From NCBI GenBank assembly GCA_030536575.1, contig JAUNPS010000001.1:153595-217594 (forward strand): a stretch of DNA of 64,000 nt. The letters are read 5' to 3'. Of the stretch, positions 43,721-52,395 are shown in pieces. The stretch is from Eubacteriales bacterium (lineage in GTDB: Bacteria > Bacillota > Clostridia > Lachnospirales > Lachnospiraceae). The notes under the pieces are model-generated. The model had not been told where the DNA came from, searched no databases, and saw nothing but the letters and a program-made list of their open reading frames with translations. The stretch's first letter is position 1; the number at the start of each line of letters is the position of its first letter. Position numbers and translations under genes: made by a program.

Positions 43721-45115
43721 CTAAAACCGGAAATAAATAAAGGGATTGTATGTACCGCCCGCCAACTGCAAAATACAGACAACCAGGGCCAAAAGACTCA
43801 GCAGATACGCCGCCGTCTGATATCCCCTTCTCTTTTCCAGAAGATTCTTCACCGGCATGGACGCAATCACGCCCACCGCAAAAGCCGTCAGATTCCACGG
43901 CGTCAGCAGGCTCCAGGCCAATGTCATCGTCTCCCCCTCAAAATGGAAGCCGCCAAACATCTGCCCCAGCCAGAACATACCCTGGCTCATCGTATCCGCC
44001 CGGAAAAAGACGAAACCAATCAGCACCACCAGCAGCACGTACACATGGCTGACCGCCCGTTTCAGCTTTCCGCCCGCATTCCGGAAAAACGGAAGAAATT
44101 CCTCCAAGATCAGAAAACATCCGTGGAACACGCCCCAGAACAGAAACGTGACGTTCGCCCCATGCCAGATTCCGGTGCATAAAAATACAATAAACTTATT
44201 CACACAGGTGCGAAGCCTTCCCTTCCGATTCCCGCCCAGCGGAATGTACAGATATTCCCGGAACCACCCGGACAGGGAAATGTGCCAGCGCCGCCAAAAT
44301 TCCCGGATACTCCCGGAAATGTACGGGTAATTGAAATTTTCCCGGAAATGGAATCCAAACATCCAGCCAAGGCCAATGGCCATATCGCTGTACCCGCTGA
44401 AATCGAAATAAATCTGAAGCATATAGGCCGCAGCCCCCATCCAGGCCGTCAGCACATTGATCTGGGAAGGATCCGCGCCGTACAACGTATCGGCCACAAG
44501 CCCCATCGTATTCGCAATCAGCACCTTCTTGGAAAGCCCGGCCACAAACCGTCGGATCCCCTTCGCCACTTCTTCCGGATTCTGCTTCCGCTCCGTGATC
44601 TCCTGTTCCACATCGTGATACTTCACAATCGGCCCTGCGATCAATTGCGGGAAAAAGGAAATGTACAGCAGCACCTTCCCGAAATTCTTCTGCACCTTCA
44701 CCTCGCCCCGGTATACATCGATGACGTAGGACATTGCCTGAAAGGTAAAAAATGAAATCCCAATCGGAAGGGAAATTTCCGGAACCGGCAGCCCCATGCC
44801 CGTAAGCGCGTTCCAGGAACTGACCAGGAATCCGGTATACTTAAAAAGAATCAGAATGCCGATATTCCACACCGCAGCAACGGCCATCAGCGCCTTTTTC
44901 CCGCGCTCCCGCCGTCCGATCAGAACGGCAAACGCATAATTCGCGAAAGCCGACCCGATCATCAGCAGCACATACACGGGCTCGCCATAGGCATAAAACA
45001 GGAGGCTTGCGATCAAAAGAACCGCATTCTGAATCCGGATATTTTTAAAAAGCATGCTTGCCAGGAAAACCACCGGCAAAAAGATACTCAAAAACACCAG
45101 GGAACTAAAAACCAT
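43721..45115 (-). CDS. MBOAT family O-acyltransferase (AlgI/PatA-like)
   Basis: 464 residues from the ATG at 45115 (site GGAGGAGGAGTC), which removes 17 residues of the longer frame. Multiple membrane helices; motifs FWRRWHISLSGWFREYLYIPLGG with His278 and TGIWHGANVTF with His318 are those of AlgI-type MBOATs. The C-terminus ends in FIYFRF, the same F-x-Y-x-x-F pattern as the MBOAT at 3103. It probably moves acetyl or another acyl group outward for the DHHW protein. No carrier or adenylase is next to it, so acyl-CoA or the carrier in region 1 may be the donor. Confidence 0.92.
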   Translation of the reverse strand: MVFSSLVFLSIFLPVVFLASMLFKNIRIQNAVLLIASLLFYAYGEPVYVLLMIGSAFANYAFAVLIGRRERGKKALMAVAAVWNIGILILFKYTGFLVSSWNALTGMGLPVPEISLPIGISFFTFQAMSYVIDVYRGEVKVQKNFGKVLLYISFFPQLIAGPIVKYHDVEQEITERKQNPEEVAKGIRRFVAGLSKKVLIANTMGLVADTLYGADPSQINVLTAWMGAAAYMLQIYFDFSGYSDMAIGLGWMFGFHFRENFNYPYISGSIREFWRRWHISLSGWFREYLYIPLGGNRKGRLRTCVNKFIVFLCTGIWHGANVTFLFWGVFHGCFLILEEFLPFFRNAGGKLKRAVSHVYVLLVVLIGFVFFRADTMSQGMFWLGQMFGGFHFEGETMTLAWSLLTPWNLTAFAVGVIASMPVKNLLEKRRGYQTAAYLLSLLALVVCILQLAGGTYNPFIYFRF

Positions 45116-45137
45116 GACTCCTCCTCCAAAAGCTCCC

Positions 45138-45701
45138 TTAGAAGGCAACCGTAATCCGTTTCTCAACCTTATAAGTCGTCTTATACAGGGAATCCCGGTT
45201 CTTCTTGTAATATTTCAGTTTCGATTTCGCTGCAAATTTATCCAGATTTACATCATAAATATACCATTTGCCGCTGATTTTGATTTCCACCCATGCGTGG
45301 GGCTGCCAAACGTCTTTGTTAAATCCATTGGTCTTTCCGATGCAGACGCGTACCGGGAAATTCGTAGCCTTTTTTGCAAGGAATGCGTAAGCCGCCGCAT
45401 AGTGGTAGCAGCTCCCCTGTTTTTTCCGCATCATTTCCAGGGCGTAGGTTTTTTCCCAGCCTTTGGTGTTTTTAAAGCCCACGACGCGGCCATAGTTATA
45501 GGACTTTTCCATGTACTGGAACAATGTTTTCAGGGCAGCCTGTTTGCTGGAATTTTTCTTTACTTTTAATTTCACGATGCGCTCTGCCTTGGTTTCCAGG
45601 GCCGATTTCTTCGTCGCGGCCTGGGTAGTCATCCCGCTTCCCAAAACGAGGCAAAATGCCACCAGCATGATCGCTGCAATTTTTTTCATTCCTTTTTTCA
45701 T
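45138..45701 (-). CDS. Small secreted transglutaminase-fold protein
   Basis: 187 residues from the ATG at 45701; a GTG two codons earlier is an alternative start with a closer ribosome site. A signal peptide ends near TQA-AT (28). The transglutaminase-like core has Cys98 (QGSCYHYAAAYA), His135 (QPHAWVE) and Asp150 (YIYDVNLD). It has no cell-wall-binding repeats, unlike its operon neighbours, and is the minimal form. Likely acts on cell-wall or surface peptides. Confidence 0.85.
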   Translation of the reverse strand: MKKGMKKIAAIMLVAFCLVLGSGMTTQAATKKSALETKAERIVKLKVKKNSSKQAALKTLFQYMEKSYNYGRVVGFKNTKGWEKTYALEMMRKKQGSCYHYAAAYAFLAKKATNFPVRVCIGKTNGFNKDVWQPHAWVEIKISGKWYIYDVNLDKFAAKSKLKYYKKNRDSLYKTTYKVEKRITVAF

Positions 45702-45718
45702 ACTCACAGTTCCTCCTT

Positions 45719-46435
45719 TTATTCTGCGTAAAGAAATACTTCCTGATCTCCTTTTTTCGATGTCCAGACTTTGAAGCCGTTATAGGTATATTCGTAATCC
45801 GTCCAGAAACCTTCTCCGCTGTTATCCCAGCTTGGGATGAAGCAGCCTGCGCCAAGGGATTTTGTTTTCTTCGCTGTGCCGAGAAGTTTTTTCAAGGTGC
45901 TGAAATCGCTCTCGTAAACGGCGGCGGCGCGCAGTTTTCTGGATTTCGCAACGTTCATTTTCCCGTTTGAGGCAAACTGGCAGAATTTTCCGTTTACCAG
46001 GCGGATGCCGGTCAGGGCCGCGCCGTTGGATGACAGATAATAGCGGCTTCCCTTATAAGAAACCCAGGCGGATTTTTTTATTTTTCCGTTGTCGCCGAAA
46101 TAATAATATTTCCCGTTCACTTTCTTGATGCATAATCTCTGCATCCGTCCCTTGGTGTCAAAGCAATAATAGGAACTGCCGACTTTTTTCCAGCCAATGT
46201 AGGCGCTGCCGTCCTTTCCGAAATAACATTTGCCATAATATTCGATCGTTTTCCAGGTGCTCTTTACTTTTTTGCCCTTTACATAATAGTAATACTTTCC
46301 GTTCTCTTTTTTCAGGCCGTTTTTCACAGTGGCGGCCTGTACCTGACTGCCTTCAAAAACAGCCGCTTCTCCTATAAATGCGACTGCGCCGAGAACCACC
46401 ATTGCGCAGATCCGTTTTTTCATGTTTTTCTTCAT
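45719..46435 (-). CDS. Secreted cell-wall-binding repeat protein
   Basis: 238 residues from the ATG at 46435 behind AGAGGAAAG. A signal peptide ends near VQA-AT (34). At least five Tyr/Trp/Lys-rich cell-wall-binding repeats (GLKKENGKYYYYVKGKKVKSTWK, split over several units) fill about 36-160. The C-terminal 75 residues have no recognised domain and no transglutaminase triad. It lies 13 bases after the transglutaminase gene at 46449 and is probably a wall-anchored accessory protein. Confidence 0.82.
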   Translation of the reverse strand: MKKNMKKRICAMVVLGAVAFIGEAAVFEGSQVQAATVKNGLKKENGKYYYYVKGKKVKSTWKTIEYYGKCYFGKDGSAYIGWKKVGSSYYCFDTKGRMQRLCIKKVNGKYYYFGDNGKIKKSAWVSYKGSRYYLSSNGAALTGIRLVNGKFCQFASNGKMNVAKSRKLRAAAVYESDFSTLKKLLGTAKKTKSLGAGCFIPSWDNSGEGFWTDYEYTYNGFKVWTSKKGDQEVFLYAE

Positions 46436-46448
46436 CTTTCCTCTCCTC

Positions 46449-47408
46449 TCAATCATTGATAAAATCGACTGTCTGCTGGACAATGGCTCCCGCTACCGGA
46501 TACGAGCTGTCGCCGTAAATTCCCGGCGCCCAATCCGCGAACTGCGCTTCCGGGTCATAGTAACGTCCGTCGATCTTTACCCAGCAATGGGGTGTCCGCC
46601 CATCGCCGACATTGTCCCGGCTTCCGCCAACGGAACTCACCCGCCCGCAGAGTACCTGGGGCTGGTAGCCGATTTCCGCTGCAAGGGCGGCGAAGGCGCA
46701 GGCAAAACTGTAGCAATTTCCGGCTTTCGTGTTCAGCATCGTGAGGGCCGCGGACTTCTGCCAGCCGGATTCGTTCAGGTTCGGCCAGCGGGATACGTAG
46801 GAAAACTGCTTGCTGGTGACGTAATTCCAGCAGGCCTGCAATTTCTGAGCCTTCGTCATGTCTTGGCTGGTGATCGAATCCAGGATTTCCATGGTTTTGA
46901 TCTTCAGGGCCGTGGCCGTGTTATTCGCGGCCGCTCCGGTGCTCGTGAAGGTAATTCCCTGCCAGGTCATGTTCTTGCGGACAGCGCCTGTGGAACAGAC
47001 ATAATACAGTTTGCCCTTCAGCACTTTCCAGCCTTTTGTGACTTTTCCTTTCGCGTCAACGTAGTAAGTGGCGCTGCCGACTTTCACCAAAGTATCTTTG
47101 CTCGGCTTCTGGAGCTGGCCTTTGGAATTAAAGATGTAGCGGACGCCTTTGATTTTTACGCTGCCGGTGCAGGCGTTTCCTTTGTAGTTAAAATAGTATT
47201 TTTTGCCGTTTATGGTCTTCCATTTGTTTTTGATTTTTTTGCCTTTTTGGTAGTAGCAGTATTTGCCGTTGACCTTTTTCAGGCCGGTGAAGGTTTTGGA
47301 TACTTTTGTGGAAGCGGCGGCAATGGTTTGATGTGCGGATATTCCCGGCTGAACAGCCAGACAGACGCTAAGAGCCAGAACGCCAAAGATGGCCTTCCCT
47401 TTTCTCAT
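46449..47408 (-). CDS. Secreted transglutaminase-fold protein with cell-wall-binding repeats
   Basis: 319 residues from the ATG at 47408 behind AAGGAGGAG; the longer frame crosses the promoter. A signal peptide ends near residue 32. Cell-wall-binding repeats (GLKKVNGKYCYYQKGKKIK and following units) span about 42-145. The catalytic domain has Cys232 (KAGNCYSFAC), His274 (RTPHCWV) and Asp285 (YYDPEAQ). First gene of the six-gene surface operon. It is closely similar to 40148, which lacks operon partners. Confidence 0.88.
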   Translation of the reverse strand: MRKGKAIFGVLALSVCLAVQPGISAHQTIAAASTKVSKTFTGLKKVNGKYCYYQKGKKIKNKWKTINGKKYYFNYKGNACTGSVKIKGVRYIFNSKGQLQKPSKDTLVKVGSATYYVDAKGKVTKGWKVLKGKLYYVCSTGAVRKNMTWQGITFTSTGAAANNTATALKIKTMEILDSITSQDMTKAQKLQACWNYVTSKQFSYVSRWPNLNESGWQKSAALTMLNTKAGNCYSFACAFAALAAEIGYQPQVLCGRVSSVGGSRDNVGDGRTPHCWVKIDGRYYDPEAQFADWAPGIYGDSSYPVAGAIVQQTVDFIND

Positions 47409-47439
47409 TTCACAACTCCTCCTTCGTACTTTTGGTTTG

Positions 47440-47468
47440 ATTATAACACTCGGAAAGTGCGATTGCAA
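47440..47468 (-). promoter_or_regulatory. Promoter of surface operon
   Basis: On the minus strand TTGCAA (47468-47463), a 17-base spacer and TATAAT (47445-47440), 32 bases before the ATG at 47408. Confidence 0.7.
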
Positions 47469-47679
47469 GCCAGCGCTTCGGAAACTGTTGAAAAAACGCA
47501 TAAGTGTAAGAATATATTCCGAATGCCAGAGCGTCCGTTTTTTCTGTTCCGTAAAAAGTATGGAAATGATAGAAAAATGAACGTCTGAGTGCTATAATGT
47601 TTCTGTTTAAGCGATTGGGAAATATCGAAAAATCAGCTTCTATAGAGATAAAAAAATGAATCGAAAGGAAGAATCTTTT

Positions 47680-48141
47680 ATGCACGAAATGCGAAGAAAA
47701 GACCGTCTCATGCCTCCCAAACAGGCACAAACCCTCCTGGAAAACGCCCTCTACGGCGTCCTCGCCACCTCCGGCGAAGACCACGCCCCTTATGGCGTCC
47801 CGATCAACTATGCCTGCGTTGGAGACACCCTCTACTTCCACTGTGCCTCCAAGGGCCACAAGCTGGAAAATCTGGCCGCAAATCCAAAAGCTTCTCTGAC
47901 GGTTGTAGAAAATGCCACGCTCATTCCGCAGTCCTTCACCTGCAGTTTTGAGAGCGTTATCGCTTTTGGTACGGTTTCCGTGGTGGAAGGCGGCGAAAAA
48001 AGAATCGGCCTCGAAGCCCTGATCCTGAAATACAGCCCGGATTTCTGGGAAGATGGCGTGCGCTGTATCGAGCGCACCGGCACGCACACGACCGTTTTAA
48101 AAATGAAGATCGAGCATCTTTCCGGCAAAGTCCACGAATAA
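47680..48141 (+). CDS. Pyridoxamine 5'-phosphate oxidase-fold flavoprotein, NimA-like
   Basis: 153 residues from the ATG at 47680, eight bases after AGGAAG; an upstream in-frame ATG (47656) has no site. The split-barrel fold is indicated by YGVLATSGEDHAPYGVPINYACVGDTLYFH and by HASKGHK-like CASKGHKLENL, which contact flavin phosphate in this family. Members include nitroimidazole-resistance NimA proteins and other FMN-binding reductases. A TATAAT at 47591-47596 is the likely -10. A terminator follows at 48161-48214. Actual substrate unknown. Confidence 0.85.
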   Translation: MHEMRRKDRLMPPKQAQTLLENALYGVLATSGEDHAPYGVPINYACVGDTLYFHCASKGHKLENLAANPKASLTVVENATLIPQSFTCSFESVIAFGTVSVVEGGEKRIGLEALILKYSPDFWEDGVRCIERTGTHTTVLKMKIEHLSGKVHE

Positions 48142-48160
48142 CATTCGGGAAGATGCAGGC

Positions 48161-48220
48161 AAGCCCCTTTACGAAGAGGAGCCGTCAACCATTCTCCTTC
48201 TCCGCAAGGGGCTTTTCACT
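48161..48220 (+). terminator. Terminator after NimA-like gene
   Basis: AAGCCCCTT (48161-48169) pairs with AAGGGGCTT (48206-48214), with further inner pairing of AGGAG and CTCCT, then TTTT. It lies within the 3' end of the convergent small gene. Confidence 0.65.
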
Positions 48221-48516
48221 CTTACCTTGCTAAATTCGTCTTTCCAGTCAGCCACTCCTGCCTTTTCGCCTTCCCGATAAATCTCATCCATCTCACGGCA
48301 CATCCTGTCAACCCCTTCCTGTGTTTCCTTCAATTCATACACACGTTTTGCCAAAGCTTCGCTATAAATTTCTTCTGCATCCCTGCAATGAAAATCGTGC
48401 ATCAGGCGCCCCAGTTCCGTATCGTCCTGTTTTCTGGACAGGGTCATGTTCTTTAAAATGCCTTTGTATCTTTCGTAGCCGGCTTTCAATCCATTGTTTT
48501 TATTTATACAATTCAT
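48169..48516 (-). CDS. Free-standing Rpn C-terminal-like small protein
   Basis: 115 residues. The middle, LMHDFHCRDAEEIYSEALAK then RVYELKETQEGVDRMCREM, matches the C-terminal part that I know from Rpn (PD-(D/E)XK transposase-like recombination-promoting nuclease) proteins; the nuclease domain is absent. It has its own AAGGAG site 12 bases before the ATG. The last residues (SPLRRRRMVDGSSS) run through the terminator of the convergent gene, so the natural end may be lost. It is either a truncated Rpn gene or a stand-alone homologue of the short intragenic Rpn inhibitors. Confidence 0.55.
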   Translation of the reverse strand: MNCINKNNGLKAGYERYKGILKNMTLSRKQDDTELGRLMHDFHCRDAEEIYSEALAKRVYELKETQEGVDRMCREMDEIYREGEKAGVADWKDEFSKVRVKSPLRRRRMVDGSSS

Positions 48517-48636
48517 ATTTGCACTCGTCTCCTTGTATTAATCAAAAACATAATCGAAAACCCACCTTCTTTTTCATCATACCATTGAAATCCGACATAT
48601 GCAAGAATGAGTTCCTAAAGTCTATCCATGCCATCA

Positions 48637-48671
48637 CAAAAAGAACGCCTTCAGGTTTCCTACCTGAAAGC
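48637..48671 (-). terminator. Terminator of the rhamnoside operon
   Basis: On the minus strand GCTTTCAGGT and ACCTGAAGGC (48671-48647) form a stem with one mismatch and a five-base loop, followed by GTTCTTTTTG. It lies 55 bases after the GH1 stop. Confidence 0.75.
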
Positions 48672-48725
48672 GCTCATTGCACTTAGCTTTCCGTTCTTCT
48701 TACCGAGGCTTCAACCTCTCATCCC

Positions 48726-50078
48726 TTAAAGCATCTCTCCATTTCCAGCAATCACCTCTCTATACCAGTATCCGGAATCCTTGATGGTCCGTTTCTGGGT
48801 TCGGTAATCCACATACACCAGCCCGAACCGTTTATCATATCCGTTGATCCATTCAAAATTATCCAAAATCGACCAGTACTGGTATCCAAGCACAGGAATA
48901 CCCTCCTTAACCGCTCTTTTCAGTTCTCTCAGATAACGGTGCATAAAATCAATTCTTTGCGGATCATGCACCTGTCCGTCCAGGGATACCCAGTCATAAT
49001 TTGCCATCCCGTTTTCCGTGATCATGATGGGCTTTTCATATCTTTCATACAGGAACTTGCTGCACCAGTACAGAACCTCCGGCGTTACGTTCCACTCCAT
49101 GGCCGTCCTGGGGCTTCCCTGGAAGGAATAGCGGTCATATCTGCCCGGCATCTTCGGCCCGCCGCCCTGATAAATGTTAAATCCATAGAAATCCAGCGGC
49201 TGCGTGATCATACGCCACTCTTCCTCCGTAAATTCCGGAAGAATATCCGGAAAATACGCTTCTGCCTCCCTGGGAAACCTCCCCTTAAAAACAGGATCGG
49301 ACCACCAGACAATACTGGATGGAAAGGTTTCCCGGTCCATGAAAAAGGTTTGCGCTTTCGCCTCTTCTACACAGCCCGGCTCCTCATTTTCGGGAATCAC
49401 CACTTCGCCGGTGGGCGCCATGCCGATTCTTGCGTTTTCACAATATTCCCGTATCTTCCTTACAGCTCTTCCGTGAGCCAGAAGGAAATTTGCGGAAATC
49501 TTCATCAGCGACTCCCTGCTCTTTTTCTCAAAGGGCGCAAAAGTCCCTGCGTTCAGCCCTGCACCGATAAAAAGCTGCGGCTCGTTAAAGGTCATCCAAT
49601 ACTTCACCTTTTTTCCAAGCGCTTTTAAAACCACCTGGGTATATGCCTCAAACCACTCTGCGATCCGTGGATTTTCCCATCCTCCCATCTCGTAGAGCGC
49701 TGTTGGAAGATTCCAATGAAACAGCGTCACCATAGGGACAATCCCGGCGTTCCGCAATTCATCTGTCAGATTCACATAAAACTGAAGCCCCTTTTCGTTT
49801 ACCTCCCCGCAACCTTTCGGCATCACTCTGGGCCAGCTAATGGAAAAACGATAGCTCTTAAGACCAAGAGTCTTCATAATCGCAACATCCTCTTTATAGC
49901 GGTGATAGTGATCGCAGGCCACATTTCCATTTTCTCCATGTGCAATGTATCCGGGCTTTTTCGCAAAGGTGTCCCAGATCCCCATTCCCTTGCCGTCCTC
50001 CTGATAAGCTCCTTCAATCTGATAGGCAGCCGAAGCGGCGCCCCACAAAAAATCCCGGTCAAAGCCATTCTTTTCCAT
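48726..50078 (-). CDS. GH1 family beta-glucosidase
   Basis: 450 residues from the ATG at 50078 behind TGGAGGAACCA; the longer frame upstream is non-coding. No signal peptide. GH1 catalytic residues are Glu166 (TFNEPQ) and Glu355 (MITENG); HWNLPTAL and NYYQGG-like NIYQGG are typical. The C-terminus (FGLVYVDYRTQKRTIKDSGYWY) lacks the Ser-Lys-Tyr phosphate-binding motif of the GH1 at 24876, so it should act on unphosphorylated beta-glucosides. Last gene of the rhamnoside operon, 106 bases after GH78; it could remove the glucose left after rhamnose is cut. Confidence 0.92.
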   Translation of the reverse strand: MEKNGFDRDFLWGAASAAYQIEGAYQEDGKGMGIWDTFAKKPGYIAHGENGNVACDHYHRYKEDVAIMKTLGLKSYRFSISWPRVMPKGCGEVNEKGLQFYVNLTDELRNAGIVPMVTLFHWNLPTALYEMGGWENPRIAEWFEAYTQVVLKALGKKVKYWMTFNEPQLFIGAGLNAGTFAPFEKKSRESLMKISANFLLAHGRAVRKIREYCENARIGMAPTGEVVIPENEEPGCVEEAKAQTFFMDRETFPSSIVWWSDPVFKGRFPREAEAYFPDILPEFTEEEWRMITQPLDFYGFNIYQGGGPKMPGRYDRYSFQGSPRTAMEWNVTPEVLYWCSKFLYERYEKPIMITENGMANYDWVSLDGQVHDPQRIDFMHRYLRELKRAVKEGIPVLGYQYWSILDNFEWINGYDKRFGLVYVDYRTQKRTIKDSGYWYREVIAGNGEML

Positions 50079-50184
50079 TGGTTCCTCCATTAAAAAAATT
50101 ATCTTAGCCTTGCTGCTCAGGCTCCACAAGGTGTATCCGGCCGCGGCAAGCCAGGCCAGCATCGCCACAGCCTTTCCCGCCGTC

Positions 50185-52329
50185 CTAGCCCCACAGTGTG
50201 TATCTGCCCGAACCAACCAGCTCCTTTTTCCCATCAATCACAAGCTCAGCCGGAACTGCCGTCTCGATCTCATAACGCACCCCGTCTCCGGTATATGTCC
50301 ACTTCGAACGGATTTTCCCATGCCTCGTCTCCATAGAAGCTTCCAAATACGAAAGCCTAGAGTCCGGAATCGGCGCAATCCGTACTTTTGCAAAGCCAGG
50401 AGCCTCCTCCAATGCCTGAATCCCGGCAGCCTTTTCATACACCCAGTCCGCCACCGCCCCATAGGCATAATGATTGTAGGAATTCATCATCTTGTCCCAA
50501 AAACTTCCGTCTTCCCGGATTCCATCCCAGTGCTCCCAGATAGTGGTGGCTCCTTTCCTGACCGCATACAGCCAGGAGGGATACTCCTCCCGCAAAAGGA
50601 GCTCCCATGCCATATCGCTGTGCCCGAAATCACTCAGCACATGAAGAATATAGGGTGTTCCCACAAAACCTGTTTTTAACTGCCCGCCTTCCCTTTGGAT
50701 CAGGTCCGCCAGCGCATCCGCAGTCTCCTGCGGATTGGGCGAAAGCCCGAACTGAACAGCCAGCACATGTTCCGTCTGGGTTTCATATACGGGATAGGTT
50801 TCCCGGAAAGCCGTCACAATCTGCTCATGCAGTTTCTCATATTCCCGGACGTCTTCGCCAATGACCCGACCGGCCCTACATACCAGCAAAACCGAATTAG
50901 CATAAAAAGCAGACGCGATAAAATCCTTGCGGCTGGCACCCTCGCATTCTCCCGGAGGTGCATCCAGGGCCAGCCAGTCTCCGAAATGCACGCCGCCAGT
51001 CCACAGATACGGAGTCGTGGTAACCGAACCAATATAATCCACCCATCCCTTCATGCTGGGAAACTGTTCTCTCAAAACATCATCATTTCCGTAGGTCAGA
51101 TAAATCTGCCAGGGACAGATAACCGCAGCGTCTCCCCAGGCAGCACTTGGCGGAATGGTTTTCAGGTAGTCCGGCACGACAACCGGCACCGCACCGTCCT
51201 CCCCTTGGTCCGCAGCCAGATCCCGAAGCCATTTTCGAAAAAAACGCTCCACATCATAATTATAGGATGCCGTTTTCACAAATACCTGGGCGTCTCCCGT
51301 CCATCCCAGCCTCTCATCCCGCTGGGGACAGTCTGTGGGAACGTCCAGAAAATTCCCCTTCTGTCCCCAGAAGATGTTCGAAAACAACTGATTCAGCTTC
51401 GGAGAAGAGCTTGAAAGGAAGCCAGTCCGCCGAATATCCGAGTAAACGGCAATCGCCTGAAACTGCTCCGGCCTTACAGGCTCCGGAAACCCCTCCACCT
51501 TAATATAGCGGAATCCGAAAAAGGTCAGGAACGGATGCCAGGTCTGCCGGCCTTTTTTGCAAATATAACGAATCTCAGCCTTTGCGTCCCGGTAATTTTC
51601 GTTATAAAAATTCCCATCTTTATCCAGCACCTCCCCGTGGCATATCCGAATCGTTTCCTGTCCTTTGGCCTCCACGGTAAACTCCACATATCCGGTCACT
51701 TCCTGGCCGAAATCTACCACCGTCTCTCCCTTGGGCGTCACCTGCACCGACCTGGCCGCGATCCGTTCCTGCTCCCGGATCTCTTCCCCCTCCTGGGGAA
51801 TGAGGATTTCATTGTTCCAGGAAAATATCCGCACACGGTTCCATTCGTTTCCCTCAAAGGCGGCGTCATAGCTTTCCCCGTCATAAATCTCGCTGAAACG
51901 CACCCGGCTCTCGCCAAAAAGCCAGGAAGCGTCCGTCGGAACGATCTCTTTGGTTCCATCCTCGTAAAAAATCCGTACCTCGCCCCAGATTCCGCATGGA
52001 AGAGCTGTCCGCCCCTCCTTGCCGCCCCATCCCATCGGGGAGCGCATCCAGCCTCTTCCCACCGTGACCGTCAGCTCATTTTCCTTCTGAAGAAGAGATG
52101 TTATCTCATACTCCTGGTACTGAAGCCGCTTTTCATAGGCAGTCCAGCCCGGCGCCAGCACGTAATCGCTGACCCTCGTTCCATTCATCCTCGCCTCATA
52201 CACCCCCAGAGCCGTAAGATACAGCTTTGCGCTGCTGACCGGCTTTCTGAGGGCAAAATCCCGCCGAAATACGGGACAGACATCCCCCAGTTCCCTCTCC
52301 GCCTGAATCCACTGTGCCTGAAATTCCAT
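50185..52329 (-). CDS. GH78 family alpha-L-rhamnosidase
   Basis: 714 residues, no signal peptide, so cytoplasmic. N-terminal beta-sandwich domains begin MEFQAQWIQ; LYLTALGVYEARMNG is typical. The (alpha/alpha)6 catalytic region has DCPQRDERLGWTGDAQVF (about 333-350), the hallmark acidic segment of GH78, and SLMKGW-like SMKGWVDYI. It releases terminal L-rhamnose from glycosides. Its neighbour 52396 is a second, more divergent member. Together with the transporter at 54604-57701 and the GH1 it suggests use of rhamnosyl-glucosides such as rutinosides. Confidence 0.92.
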   Translation of the reverse strand: MEFQAQWIQAERELGDVCPVFRRDFALRKPVSSAKLYLTALGVYEARMNGTRVSDYVLAPGWTAYEKRLQYQEYEITSLLQKENELTVTVGRGWMRSPMGWGGKEGRTALPCGIWGEVRIFYEDGTKEIVPTDASWLFGESRVRFSEIYDGESYDAAFEGNEWNRVRIFSWNNEILIPQEGEEIREQERIAARSVQVTPKGETVVDFGQEVTGYVEFTVEAKGQETIRICHGEVLDKDGNFYNENYRDAKAEIRYICKKGRQTWHPFLTFFGFRYIKVEGFPEPVRPEQFQAIAVYSDIRRTGFLSSSSPKLNQLFSNIFWGQKGNFLDVPTDCPQRDERLGWTGDAQVFVKTASYNYDVERFFRKWLRDLAADQGEDGAVPVVVPDYLKTIPPSAAWGDAAVICPWQIYLTYGNDDVLREQFPSMKGWVDYIGSVTTTPYLWTGGVHFGDWLALDAPPGECEGASRKDFIASAFYANSVLLVCRAGRVIGEDVREYEKLHEQIVTAFRETYPVYETQTEHVLAVQFGLSPNPQETADALADLIQREGGQLKTGFVGTPYILHVLSDFGHSDMAWELLLREEYPSWLYAVRKGATTIWEHWDGIREDGSFWDKMMNSYNHYAYGAVADWVYEKAAGIQALEEAPGFAKVRIAPIPDSRLSYLEASMETRHGKIRSKWTYTGDGVRYEIETAVPAELVIDGKKELVGSGRYTLWG

Positions 52330-52395
52330 GTTCCGCTTCGCCTCCTGATCCTATGATACTACGGTTTTCCTTTCCAAAACATTTCGAAAGAACTT

